A stretch of 32,159 nucleotides of DNA, taken from assembly GCA_943327755.2 (NCBI GenBank), contig CALPYF020000044.1, positions 1-32,159 on the forward strand. Reading direction: 5' to 3'. Source of the stretch: Deinococcus hopiensis KR-140 (GTDB lineage: Bacteria > Deinococcota > Deinococci > Deinococcales > Deinococcaceae). Numbering within the stretch: position 1 is the first letter of the stretch; each line of letters opens with the position of its first letter. The position numbers were made by a program, and so were the translations under genes. Shown one piece after another: positions 20,105 through 27,975 of the stretch. The notes below the pieces were generated by a model. The model worked only from the letters and a program-made list of their open reading frames with translations. It ran no database searches and was not told the DNA's origin.

Positions 20105-22764
20105 AATCCAAAGCGGCCGCCCGGCAAAAAAAAACCCCGTTCAAGGTGGACGCCTACGGGGCGAAAATCATGGACGTGGGGGACACCCAGCCCTACTGGG
20201 ACATCGTGTCCGATGCCTGGGTCAGGGGTGCTGAGGAAGACCTGACAACCGCTGGCCTAATGGTCAACGAGACCGGCCACATTGAATTCAGTCTGCGCCT
20301 GGACCCCCCGTCACGCATGCTCATGAGTGACGAGAACCTGGAAGCGCGGCACTACGACCTCAAGACCGTGCTGCAGGTGGGCATTCCCGAAGGGGAGCGT
20401 GCCCGCCTGTACATTCGCATTTCCACGATTCCCTATGACCGCTTCCAGAACCTGAAGCAGGCGGGCAAGAACGGAAAGAACCCCGTCGCGCAGTTTCTGG
20501 TCAAAAAGAGACTGGACCGCCTCGACGACAAACGCCGCCAGGGCACCATCAAAGAGTGGTCGTTCTACCTGACCTGCACGGTGAAACCGAGCCGGCCCTT
20601 TTCCAAGGACAGCCCACCCGACCCCGAGCACCTGCGCAAAGAAGTGCAGCGTGCTCAGCGGCGCCGCGAAGAACTGCTGAACCGCGTGCGCAACGCCGGA
20701 TACCGGTCCGAGGCCATGAGCGCGCAGGAGATGTTCCAGGAGGCGTGGTACTACCACAACCTGGACTTCCTGGGCGGCACGCCGCCCCAGCTGCTCACCG
20801 AAAGCAAAGCGCGGTACGAAGGCGCCCCCACTGTGCAGGGCGCCAAAGACTTTCTGACCCTCAAGCGTCAGATCCTGACGACCCCCACCCGCACCGAAGA
20901 TCACGCGGTCGTGGTGAACGGCAGCACCCTGGTGTACGGAATCAGCCTGCATGAACTGCCCCGGCAAACGGAATTCGGCGTGCTGAACGCTGTGGCCGAG
21001 CGCATCACGACAGGCAACATGCTCTTCTGCATTGAGATTGCCCACCGGGATCACGGGATGGAAATGGAGGCGCTGGAGGGCGCGAACAGCAAACTGCACA
21101 GCGCCACCACCAGCACGAAGTACGCGCCGAGCGCAAGCGCGCAGCAGCGGTACGGGTCGATCAAAGAGACCCTCGCCCTGGTGTACGAGGAGGGCGACAA
21201 CTTCTATGACGTGGGCGTGAGCCTGCTGCTCTTCGCGCAGGGCCGCGACCAGCTGAACGAAATGCTCAGCCAGGCCAGCACCGCCTTTGCCCTGTTCCGG
21301 TCCCCCAGGCCCGTCATGCACGGGTACCAGAGCAAGCACCTGTACCGCGCGCTGGCGCCCTTCAACGGCCGCCGCACGGAGTTCTCGTTCAAGCTCGTGG
21401 AGACCAACGCGGTGGGCTTCATGCCCGCCATCGCGCCCTTCCAGGGAGCCGGTGGGGGCACACTGCTGTACCGCAACCGCGCCAACGCCCTGACCACCTT
21501 TGACCCCTTCGCCGCAGGCATGGGCGCCACGCATTTCATGGTCATCGCCCCGACCCGCTGGGGGAAAACGTTCCTCACGCAGAGCATGACCCTGGCCCTG
21601 ATTCCCGAGTACGACCCTGTGGTGACGGTCATTGACCGCAAGAACGACTTCAAGGACATGATCATGAGCCTTGGGGGCGTGCACGTGGAGTTTGGTGGGG
21701 GCGGCAGCGCCACGTTCAACCCCATGGACCTGCCGGGCGCCGAGAAAGTCCCAGACGAAGGCAAGATGACCTTCCTGCTGACCCTGTGGCGGGACTTCAT
21801 TCCCCGCAACTCCGATGAGGAGCGCGCTGGCCTGGAAGACACGGTGCTGCGCGAGGCCATTCTGATGACCTACAAGGCCTACCTGCAGGAAGAGCTGCCG
21901 CCCCGGCTGCGCGACGTGCACAGCACGTTGGACACCATGACCATGTACTCCGACGGCGACCCCATGCGGGTCAGCGCCGTGGATGTGGCCCGGTCCCTCG
22001 CGGCCCGCATGCGCCCCTTCCTAGGGGATTCGAACTGGGGCAAGGTCATTGACCAGTACACCAACCGCGACACGAACGCGAAGTACATGTACTACGACCT
22101 CTCGAAAATCCCCATCAACGCCGAGCAGGAAACGAAAATCGCCATGCGCATCGTGCAGGACCGCGTGTGGCAGAGCGCCCGCCTGATTCCCGGGCGCAAG
22201 CTGTGCCTGGTCGAGGAGATGGGTTCGACGATTCGCACGAAGAGCGACCGCGACTACATGGCGTCCTGGCTGCGCATGGGCGCCTCGTTTGGCCTGAGCG
22301 TGGGCGGCATTACCCAGCTGGCCGCCGACCTGGAGAACATGCCGGAGTTGCGCGACTCCTTCTCTTGGTTCTTCTTCGGCCGCCTGACGAACACCGAGGG
22401 GCTCACCAAGCACCTGAAGATGCCCGCGACCGTGGCCAAGGCGGTCTCTGGTCTGCAGAAGGTGGACAAGGACTTCACGGAATGGGTGCTGGCGTTCCGC
22501 CCCGACGAGGGCGACGTCAACGGCGAAATCATCCGCGTGGAGGAATCCGAGCACTTCTTCTGGCTGTGCAGCAGCCAGGAGAACCACCGCCGCCTGCGCG
22601 AAGCGGCGATCAAGGCCCGGCATGGCGACCAGTTGGCCGCGGTCGAGGATCTGGTGGCCGGACGGTACCCGGAGATCGAGCTGGCCGCTGAGGAGTCAGC
22701 TGAGGAGCTGGGCAGTATGCCCCTGCATCAGCTGCCCGTACTGGAAACGGAGGCATTCGCATGA
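20101..22764 (+). CDS. virB4: VirB4 ATPase of the type IV secretion system
   Basis: The 887-residue protein, start GTG 20101, matches VirB4/TrbE-type ATPases in size and motifs. The N-terminal 450 residues carry the VirB4 membrane-contact domain. The motor domain has Walker A APTRWGKT (483-490, K489) preceded by GATHFMVI, an IDRKNDFKDM segment after the first strand, and Walker B LCLVEEMG (701-708, Glu 705/706). It powers pilus assembly and substrate transfer at the inner face of the membrane. Overlaps of 4 nt on both sides couple it to the VirB3- and VirB5-like genes. Confidence 0.95.
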   Translation: MKSKAAARQKKTPFKVDAYGAKIMDVGDTQPYWDIVSDAWVRGAEEDLTTAGLMVNETGHIEFSLRLDPPSRMLMSDENLEARHYDLKTVLQVGIPEGERARLYIRISTIPYDRFQNLKQAGKNGKNPVAQFLVKKRLDRLDDKRRQGTIKEWSFYLTCTVKPSRPFSKDSPPDPEHLRKEVQRAQRRREELLNRVRNAGYRSEAMSAQEMFQEAWYYHNLDFLGGTPPQLLTESKARYEGAPTVQGAKDFLTLKRQILTTPTRTEDHAVVVNGSTLVYGISLHELPRQTEFGVLNAVAERITTGNMLFCIEIAHRDHGMEMEALEGANSKLHSATTSTKYAPSASAQQRYGSIKETLALVYEEGDNFYDVGVSLLLFAQGRDQLNEMLSQASTAFALFRSPRPVMHGYQSKHLYRALAPFNGRRTEFSFKLVETNAVGFMPAIAPFQGAGGGTLLYRNRANALTTFDPFAAGMGATHFMVIAPTRWGKTFLTQSMTLALIPEYDPVVTVIDRKNDFKDMIMSLGGVHVEFGGGGSATFNPMDLPGAEKVPDEGKMTFLLTLWRDFIPRNSDEERAGLEDTVLREAILMTYKAYLQEELPPRLRDVHSTLDTMTMYSDGDPMRVSAVDVARSLAARMRPFLGDSNWGKVIDQYTNRDTNAKYMYYDLSKIPINAEQETKIAMRIVQDRVWQSARLIPGRKLCLVEEMGSTIRTKSDRDYMASWLRMGASFGLSVGGITQLAADLENMPELRDSFSWFFFGRLTNTEGLTKHLKMPATVAKAVSGLQKVDKDFTEWVLAFRPDEGDVNGEIIRVEESEHFFWLCSSQENHRRLREAAIKARHGDQLAAVEDLVAGRYPEIELAAEESAEELGSMPLHQLPVLETEAFA

Positions 22765-23813
22765 AGACACGCAGCATCACCCTGTCCCTGATCCTCTTGA
22801 CGGGCAGCACAACGGCCTCCGCCGCCACCGGCTGGGAGCAGGTGGGGTCGTACATTCAGCAGGCCTGCAACGTGGCCTCAAACGGCGACGGCGGGTACTG
22901 GGGCGGCAGCTCCAAGCTGGAGTGGGTGTGCAACCTCGCCAGCACCTACGGGTTCCTGACGAACAACATCCTCAACGGCGACTGGGAAGCGTTTGCCAAG
23001 GAAGTGATCGGCAAGTACAGCACGCAGCTCGTGGACCACCTGGGCGAGAAGCTGGGCATGACCCAGCTGAACAAGATCACGGCCGACATCAACGACAGCA
23101 TGCAGCAGTCCTACTCGGATTTCCGCAGCACTCTCATGGGCGCCATGACGGCGGCGCTGCGCCAGGAAATGGCGGGTGCGCGGAAGGATGACAACGCCGG
23201 CATGGCCATCACCACGCCAGGCGGTCTGGCCGATCACGCCGTCCGGTCGAATGCGTACCTGACCCTCGCGCAGACGGTCGGCCGCGCGCAGGAGACCGCG
23301 GACCTGTTTGCCCGGCTGACGCAGGCCGCTCAGGCCAAGAAAGTGGCGGAGCAGAACGCGGAAAGCACTCAAGCGGCCATGAAACCCGCATTGGAGAGTG
23401 CGGTCAGTGTCATCGGAACACCGGTGACCCCCGGGTATGCCGACCAGCAGGACGCGAAGGCCAAGACGGCGCTCAGCGCCCGCGAGGTGCAGGAACTGCA
23501 GCTCAACTCGTTCAACGCCTTCATGAAGCAGGACGCGGCGTTTCGCGTGACGGAATTCCAGCTGCTGACCGAGATTGCCAAGCAGCAGGCCATGACGAAC
23601 ACGCAGCTCATCGCCAAGCTGGGCGACGCGCAGGCCGCAATGGATGAAACGGTGAACGCCATGAAGGCCGAGATGGAACAGGTGGCGCAGGAGAACCTGG
23701 ACGCGGCCGCGCAGCTCAGCCGGGAGTACGCCATTCTGATCAACTCGTTTAAGGATCTGACCGACGCGGACAAGCTTCAGGACGCGAAAAATACTTACTC
23801 GGGGAAACTGTGA
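22761..23813 (+). CDS. VirB5/TrbJ-like secreted coiled-coil protein
   Basis: The 350-residue protein begins with a signal peptide (MKTRSITLSLILLTGSTTASA). Two Cys in the first 60 mature residues (QACNVA and WVCNLA) could form a disulfide. Residues about 90-350 are mostly long amphipathic helices rich in Ala, Gln and Glu. The order after VirB4 and before the multi-spanning VirB6-like protein, the signal peptide and the helical make-up fit VirB5/TrbJ, a pilus-tip protein. Sequence identity is not evident, so the family call rests on context. Both ends overlap neighbours by 4 nt. Confidence 0.65.
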   Translation: MKTRSITLSLILLTGSTTASAATGWEQVGSYIQQACNVASNGDGGYWGGSSKLEWVCNLASTYGFLTNNILNGDWEAFAKEVIGKYSTQLVDHLGEKLGMTQLNKITADINDSMQQSYSDFRSTLMGAMTAALRQEMAGARKDDNAGMAITTPGGLADHAVRSNAYLTLAQTVGRAQETADLFARLTQAAQAKKVAEQNAESTQAAMKPALESAVSVIGTPVTPGYADQQDAKAKTALSAREVQELQLNSFNAFMKQDAAFRVTEFQLLTEIAKQQAMTNTQLIAKLGDAQAAMDETVNAMKAEMEQVAQENLDAAAQLSREYAILINSFKDLTDADKLQDAKNTYSGKL

Positions 23814-25153
23814 GCCGGGCCGTGAAGGTGTGGGCGGCATTGGGACTGCTGGCCTGGATCGGTATGGCGACCGCCAAGGTTCCCACCACGCCGGAGATTG
23901 AAGCCACCGCCCGGTGGCTCACCGCGCAGACCAATTCTGGCTTCGCGCAGTACATGGAGGCGTTCCTGGGTGACCCGTTCAAGGCCTTCTTCGGACCGGC
24001 GAGCGCCGTGGCCAAGAGCGGGATCTACATGATCTGGGTGCTGATGGCGCAGGCCGTCGCCGTGCTGGGCTACACGCTGCGCGTTGCCAGTCTGCGCAAT
24101 GGGGGTGGCAACACCCTGAACGAGTTCTGGACGGCCACCATCACCTTTGCCACCACTCTCTCTCTGATGATGTGGATGTACGTCCCCGGCAGTTACGGGC
24201 TGAAAAACGTGATCACGTCGAGCGCGACCGTCTCCTACATGTTCAGTGTGGAGACCTTCGGTGGGAAGGTCGATGCGAAGCTGAAGGAGAGTGAGGAGGC
24301 CTTCACGCGCATGCTGGCGTCAACCGCTGTGGTGGCGACCAGCGTGGCCCTGCCCGGCGCGGGTGGCGCGGCGATCAACGGCACCAAGATTGCAGCCAGC
24401 GCCGTGCGGAGCGGGGCAACCCGGATGGGTGCCGCCGCAGCTGGCGCGAAAGCGGCGGCGCCCGGCCTGCAGAAAGCCGGCATGGGGTTCATGGGCAACA
24501 TCGTCAAGCGCCTGGGCGGCGCCATGACGGCCCTGAACACCTTCCTGGCTGGCTACGGCGTGCTGCTGGAAGGGGCAGGGTGGGGTATCACCATCATCCT
24601 GGTGGGCCTGCCAATGGCCCTGGCCCTGCTGAACTTCGGGCAGACCAGCGTGATTTTCGTGATGTTCGGGACCTGGATGGGTACCCTCGCGGCCCTGATG
24701 CTGATGCCGCTCGTGCTGGTGCACGCCATTGACACGGCCTTCGTGGGGCCCGTGCGGGCGATGGATACCTACACGGAGAAGCTGGGCCTGTACGCCCAGA
24801 AAAGCAAGGATCTGGCCGACGAGAGCGCCGCGAAGGTCAACACCGAGATTGACAAGGTCCTGGTGCAGTGCGAGCAGGCCCGAGCCAAGGACGCCGCGAA
24901 CGTGGACAGCAACGCCTGCACGCAGATCACGGAACAGGGGCTCATTGACAAGATCGGCGGCTGGATGGGCGGCTACCTGAAGAGCATGATCAACGGCGCG
25001 GAATTGCTGCTGGCCAGCGTGGCAGACACCTTCATCTCGTTCGGGGTGCTGGTGATCCGCTTGATGGTGGGCCTGGTCCTGGCCGGCGCGCTGATGTTTG
25101 GGGTGCCCGCCATGGCCATCACCATGTTCGGCGGGGTTGGGCTCCGGAAGTGA
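23810..25153 (+). CDS. virB6: VirB6/TrbL-like polytopic membrane protein
   Basis: The 447-residue product, start GTG 23810, has a signal-like N-terminus and about six membrane segments, clearest at 68-90 (GIYMIWVLMAQAVAVLGYTL), 105-122, 255-300 (two) and 405-440. An Ala/Gly-rich, basic stretch (about 170-235) and a soluble loop with Cys residues (KVLVQCEQARAKD, SNACTQ; about 330-375) lie between them. This matches VirB6/TrbL, the inner-membrane channel through which DNA passes. It lies in the expected place after the VirB5-like gene and overlaps the next gene by 4 nt. Confidence 0.75.
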   Translation: MSRAVKVWAALGLLAWIGMATAKVPTTPEIEATARWLTAQTNSGFAQYMEAFLGDPFKAFFGPASAVAKSGIYMIWVLMAQAVAVLGYTLRVASLRNGGGNTLNEFWTATITFATTLSLMMWMYVPGSYGLKNVITSSATVSYMFSVETFGGKVDAKLKESEEAFTRMLASTAVVATSVALPGAGGAAINGTKIAASAVRSGATRMGAAAAGAKAAAPGLQKAGMGFMGNIVKRLGGAMTALNTFLAGYGVLLEGAGWGITIILVGLPMALALLNFGQTSVIFVMFGTWMGTLAALMLMPLVLVHAIDTAFVGPVRAMDTYTEKLGLYAQKSKDLADESAAKVNTEIDKVLVQCEQARAKDAANVDSNACTQITEQGLIDKIGGWMGGYLKSMINGAELLLASVADTFISFGVLVIRLMVGLVLAGALMFGVPAMAITMFGGVGLRK

Positions 25154-25632
25154 AGCGCGCCCTCACCCTGCTTCTTTCCCTCAAGGGGGCGGCCAGTGCC
25201 GCCCCGGTGGGGTACGCCAAGGTTCTGGATCTGATCAGCACGGCCCAGACGCGGGTGCTGCTGTACGCCCCTCAGGTGACTGACGCAGCACTGGCCGACG
25301 CGCTGCGCCTCAAGGCGATCGAGGGCGTGCCCACGTACCTCGTGACCGTGCCGTACTTCAGCTACCAGCCAGGCTCCACCGTAAACGGCCTGGCGCTCGC
25401 GGGCGCCCGGGTGTTTGAAGCCAACATCAACAGTGTCGAGGCGGTGCTGATCGTGGACGACAAGGTGTTCACGGGCCGCACCTTTGGCAAGACCAACGCG
25501 TCACTTCAGTACCTGGGCAACAGCCCAGCCGTGACGAACAAGCAAGTGAAGTGGTTCGAGGCTGCGGCCCGGACTGCCCGCCCCCTGTCCGCGTGGAACG
25601 CGGCTCAACGCCTCTGGAGCCTACAGAAATGA
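25150..25632 (+). CDS. Secreted PLD-fold protein without catalytic HKD (copy 2)
   Basis: The 160-residue protein starts at GTG 25150, overlapping the VirB6-like stop, and has a short signal peptide (MKRALTLLLSLKGAASA). The order of elements is that of one phospholipase-D half: VLDLISTAQTRVLLYAPQVTD, then GLALAGARVFEA, then VEAVLIVDDKVFTGRTFG. The last stretch aligns by eye with the family's HxKxxxIDxxxxxTGSxN region, but the His and Lys are gone while the Asp and the TGxxxG part remain. It should therefore not cut phosphodiesters. It resembles the protein at 15203. A scaffold, DNA- or lipid-binding role in the transfer channel is possible. Confidence 0.7.
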   Translation: MKRALTLLLSLKGAASAAPVGYAKVLDLISTAQTRVLLYAPQVTDAALADALRLKAIEGVPTYLVTVPYFSYQPGSTVNGLALAGARVFEANINSVEAVLIVDDKVFTGRTFGKTNASLQYLGNSPAVTNKQVKWFEAAARTARPLSAWNAAQRLWSLQK

Positions 25633-25901
25633 CCCGAATTGCCCAGTCCCACGAGCAGGTCCGTCAGAACCGCACTGAATTCCGGGATTCCATCGTGAAG
25701 TCGATCATGACCCCGTACACGCTGCTGTGCGTGGTCCTGATTGTGTTTGGCGTGGCGGTGACACTCCTGGACGCCAAAGGGGTCCCGATCCTGCTGATCT
25801 GCCTAGTGCTCGTGGCTGGCGTGCGCCTGCTGTTCACGCTGCGTCAGGCCCAGCGCCGGACGAATGAGCTGCTGGAGCAGATGATGGAGCGGAGAGGTTA
25901 A
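25629..25901 (+). CDS. Small two-helix membrane protein
   Basis: The 90-residue protein starts at ATG 25629, overlapping the previous stop (ATGA), and its TAA shares a base with the next ATG (TAATG). Two membrane helices lie at about 32-48 (LLCVVLIVFGVAVTLL) and 53-68 (VPILLICLVLVAGVRLLF). A basic, coiled-coil tail follows (RQAQRRTNELLEQMMERRG). Its position before the ATPase gene suggests that it ties that ATPase to the membrane. No family is recognised. Confidence 0.7.
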   Translation: MTRIAQSHEQVRQNRTEFRDSIVKSIMTPYTLLCVVLIVFGVAVTLLDAKGVPILLICLVLVAGVRLLFTLRQAQRRTNELLEQMMERRG

Positions 25902-26821
25902 TGAGCGCCCTGGAGGTGGCCCCCCAGGGCCACCGGTACCCCATCATCAATCAGCAGGAGGACCTGAGGGCCCTCCTGTCCTTCTTGCCGCAGGATATCC
26001 AGGCGCAGATCAAGCCAGTTCTTTACGACTTAGAGGAGCTGAAGATCATCGAGGATCAGCCGCTGTGGGTGCTGACCAGTGGCGAGGTGTACAAGGCTTT
26101 CCCCCTGAAGATCATCTTTGACCACATGACGTTCATCGGTTCGAAGTGCAAGACCTTCCGTGACGACAACCGGCGCGGCATTGATCGGACTGGGCATCGC
26201 ATCAGCCGCGTGCTGTCGGCCGGTGCGCCGCTGTCCTACACCTTCCGCGTGGGCCGGTACTTTGACGGGATCGGCGAGCCGTTCCGGAAGTTCATTGAGG
26301 TCAACCCGAGCTTTCTGCTGGTGGGAGAGGCGGGCACTGGGAAAACGACGACTCTGCGCGGATTGATCAAGGTGACAGCAGAGTATTACCCCATGCAGGT
26401 CGTGGTGGTGGACACCTCAGGCGAAGTGGGGGGATCGGGGAAGATCCAGCACCCCGGCATTGGCCAGGCGCACATCATTCCGGTCGAGAACAAGGCGTTG
26501 CAGGCCCTCCTGATGGAGGAGGCGGTCAAGAACCAGAACCCACGGGTGCTAGCCGTGGACGAGATCAACCGCCTGGCCGAGGCGGAAGCCATTGTGGTGG
26601 GCAAGACGAACGGTGCGCGCCTGATCGGGACGACCCACGGAGCCACGATTCCTGGCCTGCTGGCGAACAAGAACCTCACGCCCCTATTCGATCCGGAGCC
26701 GGTGTTTCACTGGCTGGTGATCACAGAGCGGCGCGGGCAGTACCGGGTGTACCGTGCAGCGGAGGCCGTGGCCGCAGTGCGGGCAGGCCGGGTCCCGGAA
26801 GGCGAAGTGGTGTACGTCTAA
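25901..26821 (+). CDS. SpoIIIAA/Ycf45-type AAA ATPase in the VirB11 position
   Basis: The 306-residue ATPase has Walker A GEAGTGKTT (142-150), Walker B VLAVDE (216-221) and a TTHG motif (244-247). Between them is DTSGEVGGSGKIQHPGIG (171-188). From knowledge of the family this matches the VDTSNEIGGDGDIPHPGIG signature of Ycf45/SpoIIIAA proteins rather than the Asp- and His-box of ordinary VirB11. SpoIIIAA is itself a distant relative of secretion ATPases and powers the sporulation feeding-tube channel. The gene's location in the channel operon, directly after a small membrane protein, indicates that it replaces VirB11 here. It should be a hexamer on the inner membrane. The N-terminal 110 residues are specific and not recognised. 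Confidence 0.85.
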   Translation: MSALEVAPQGHRYPIINQQEDLRALLSFLPQDIQAQIKPVLYDLEELKIIEDQPLWVLTSGEVYKAFPLKIIFDHMTFIGSKCKTFRDDNRRGIDRTGHRISRVLSAGAPLSYTFRVGRYFDGIGEPFRKFIEVNPSFLLVGEAGTGKTTTLRGLIKVTAEYYPMQVVVVDTSGEVGGSGKIQHPGIGQAHIIPVENKALQALLMEEAVKNQNPRVLAVDEINRLAEAEAIVVGKTNGARLIGTTHGATIPGLLANKNLTPLFDPEPVFHWLVITERRGQYRVYRAAEAVAAVRAGRVPEGEVVYV

Positions 26822-26831
26822 GGAGGCGTCC

Positions 26832-27047
26832 ATGAATGCAGGCGCAAAAGACACCTTGAAAGCGGTCCTCGTGGTGCTCTGGTCCCTGGTCAAGATCATC
26901 TGCTCCATGGTCTGGGCGCTGTTCACGGGATTGCTGGACGTAGCGCAGGAGGCCAAGCCGGTGGCCGCAGGTCGGGTGGATGATGATCACTTCAGGGACC
27001 AGGCCAGCTACTGGTACCGGGGGCCTGGCAGTCAGAACAGACGGTAA
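26832..27047 (+). CDS. Small single-pass membrane protein
   Basis: The 71-residue protein starts at ATG 26832. Its ribosome-binding site TAAGGAGG contains the stop codon of the ATPase gene. One membrane helix (about 10-36, VLVVLWSLVKIICSMVWALF) is followed by a hydrophilic tail of about 35 residues. It is the last gene before a strong terminator. Function unknown; an accessory channel subunit is likely from context. Confidence 0.65.
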   Translation: MNAGAKDTLKAVLVVLWSLVKIICSMVWALFTGLLDVAQEAKPVAAGRVDDDHFRDQASYWYRGPGSQNRR

Positions 27048-27082
27048 AACCTGCGCAGGAAAGACATTCTGAAAAAGTGTAG

Positions 27083-27107
27083 ATCCGTGCCGATGGCACG
27101 GATTTTT
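27083..27107 (+). terminator. Intrinsic terminator ending the VirB2-VirB11 operon
   Basis: ATCCGTGCC (27083-27091) and GGCACGGAT (27095-27103) form a perfect stem with a 3-nt loop followed by TTTTT. Confidence 0.85.
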
Positions 27108-27123
27108 CTGTTCCGCAATTCTT

Positions 27124-27153
27124 TTGAAAGTTGTGCAGTATATCTGTTAATCT
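27124..27153 (+). promoter_or_regulatory. Leaderless promoter
   Basis: TTGAAA (27124-27129), an 18-nt spacer and TAATCT (27148-27153) lie 6 nt before ATG 27160. The stretch TCTGAGCCTATG is identical to 13511-13522. Confidence 0.55.
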
Positions 27154-27159
27154 GAGCCT

Positions 27160-27975
27160 ATGCGACGAATTTCACTGTTGATGGTCGGCGTTTTATTCAC
27201 CAGCCCTCTCGCTCTGGCCGTGGACAGCGGCCGCGTGACGCAGAACGCCACGCAGATCTTCACCCTGGACACGCTGGAGAACGGCCGGGGCCAGCTCACC
27301 GCGTCTAGTGAGTACCAGGTGGTGATCGAGTTCCCCCGCGACGTGGAGAGCGTGGCGGTCACCATCAGCAAACAGGGCGCACTCACTCCCACCGCTGGAG
27401 GCCGCTTCGTGTACCTGGACGTGGTGCAGCCGGGCGGCAATGCCACGCTGAACGTGGTGCTGACCGGCAACCGCCTGGTGCAGTTCGACGTGGCCCTGAC
27501 CACCCGCGCAGACGGCATCACCCGGTACCGGGTGGTCAACCCTGAGGAACTGCAGTCAGTGGCGACCGCCCCTGCCATCCTTCCTGTGGCAGCCATACCC
27601 GCTCCAGCATCGGCGCTGGCCACCACTGACCTGCCCGTGCAGAAATTCAGTGCGAACGGCGTGGACGCGCAGTACACCGTGCGGGTCGAAGGGCAGGAAG
27701 CCGTGGTGACCTACGCACTGACGTACAGCGGCACGGACACCGTGTTTGCCAGTCCTGCCAGCCTCGTGCTGACCGGTCCTGCCGGGACCACCCTGCCTGT
27801 GAAGGTGGAGACCACCCCAGAAAGCAGCCTGCTTCTGGCCCGCGTGCCCTTCACGGGCCGGGTCCGCGTGACCCTGCCGGCAGGCGTGACGGACCTCTCC
27901 GCTGCGTGGACCCTGCGCACCCTGCTCAGCAAAGAGCCCCTGACCATCACGGCGAAACTCGCCGTGACCCGGTGA
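27160..27975 (+). CDS. Secreted beta-rich protein, possibly VirB9-like
   Basis: The 271-residue protein begins with a signal peptide (MRRISLLMVGVLFTSPLALA). Two beta-rich parts (about 25-130 and 160-271) are separated by a Pro/Ala linker. The first part (YQVVIEFPRDVESVAVTISK, then VYLDVVQPGGNATLNVVL and NRLVQFDVAL) recalls the N-terminal domain of VirB9/CagX, which has an analogous strand order. The second part looks like an immunoglobulin-type sandwich. VirB9 makes the outer-membrane part of the channel together with VirB7 and VirB10. The match is by pattern, not by a diagnostic motif, so it could be another envelope protein. It starts a new unit after the terminator. Confidence 0.5.
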   Translation: MRRISLLMVGVLFTSPLALAVDSGRVTQNATQIFTLDTLENGRGQLTASSEYQVVIEFPRDVESVAVTISKQGALTPTAGGRFVYLDVVQPGGNATLNVVLTGNRLVQFDVALTTRADGITRYRVVNPEELQSVATAPAILPVAAIPAPASALATTDLPVQKFSANGVDAQYTVRVEGQEAVVTYALTYSGTDTVFASPASLVLTGPAGTTLPVKVETTPESSLLLARVPFTGRVRVTLPAGVTDLSAAWTLRTLLSKEPLTITAKLAVTR

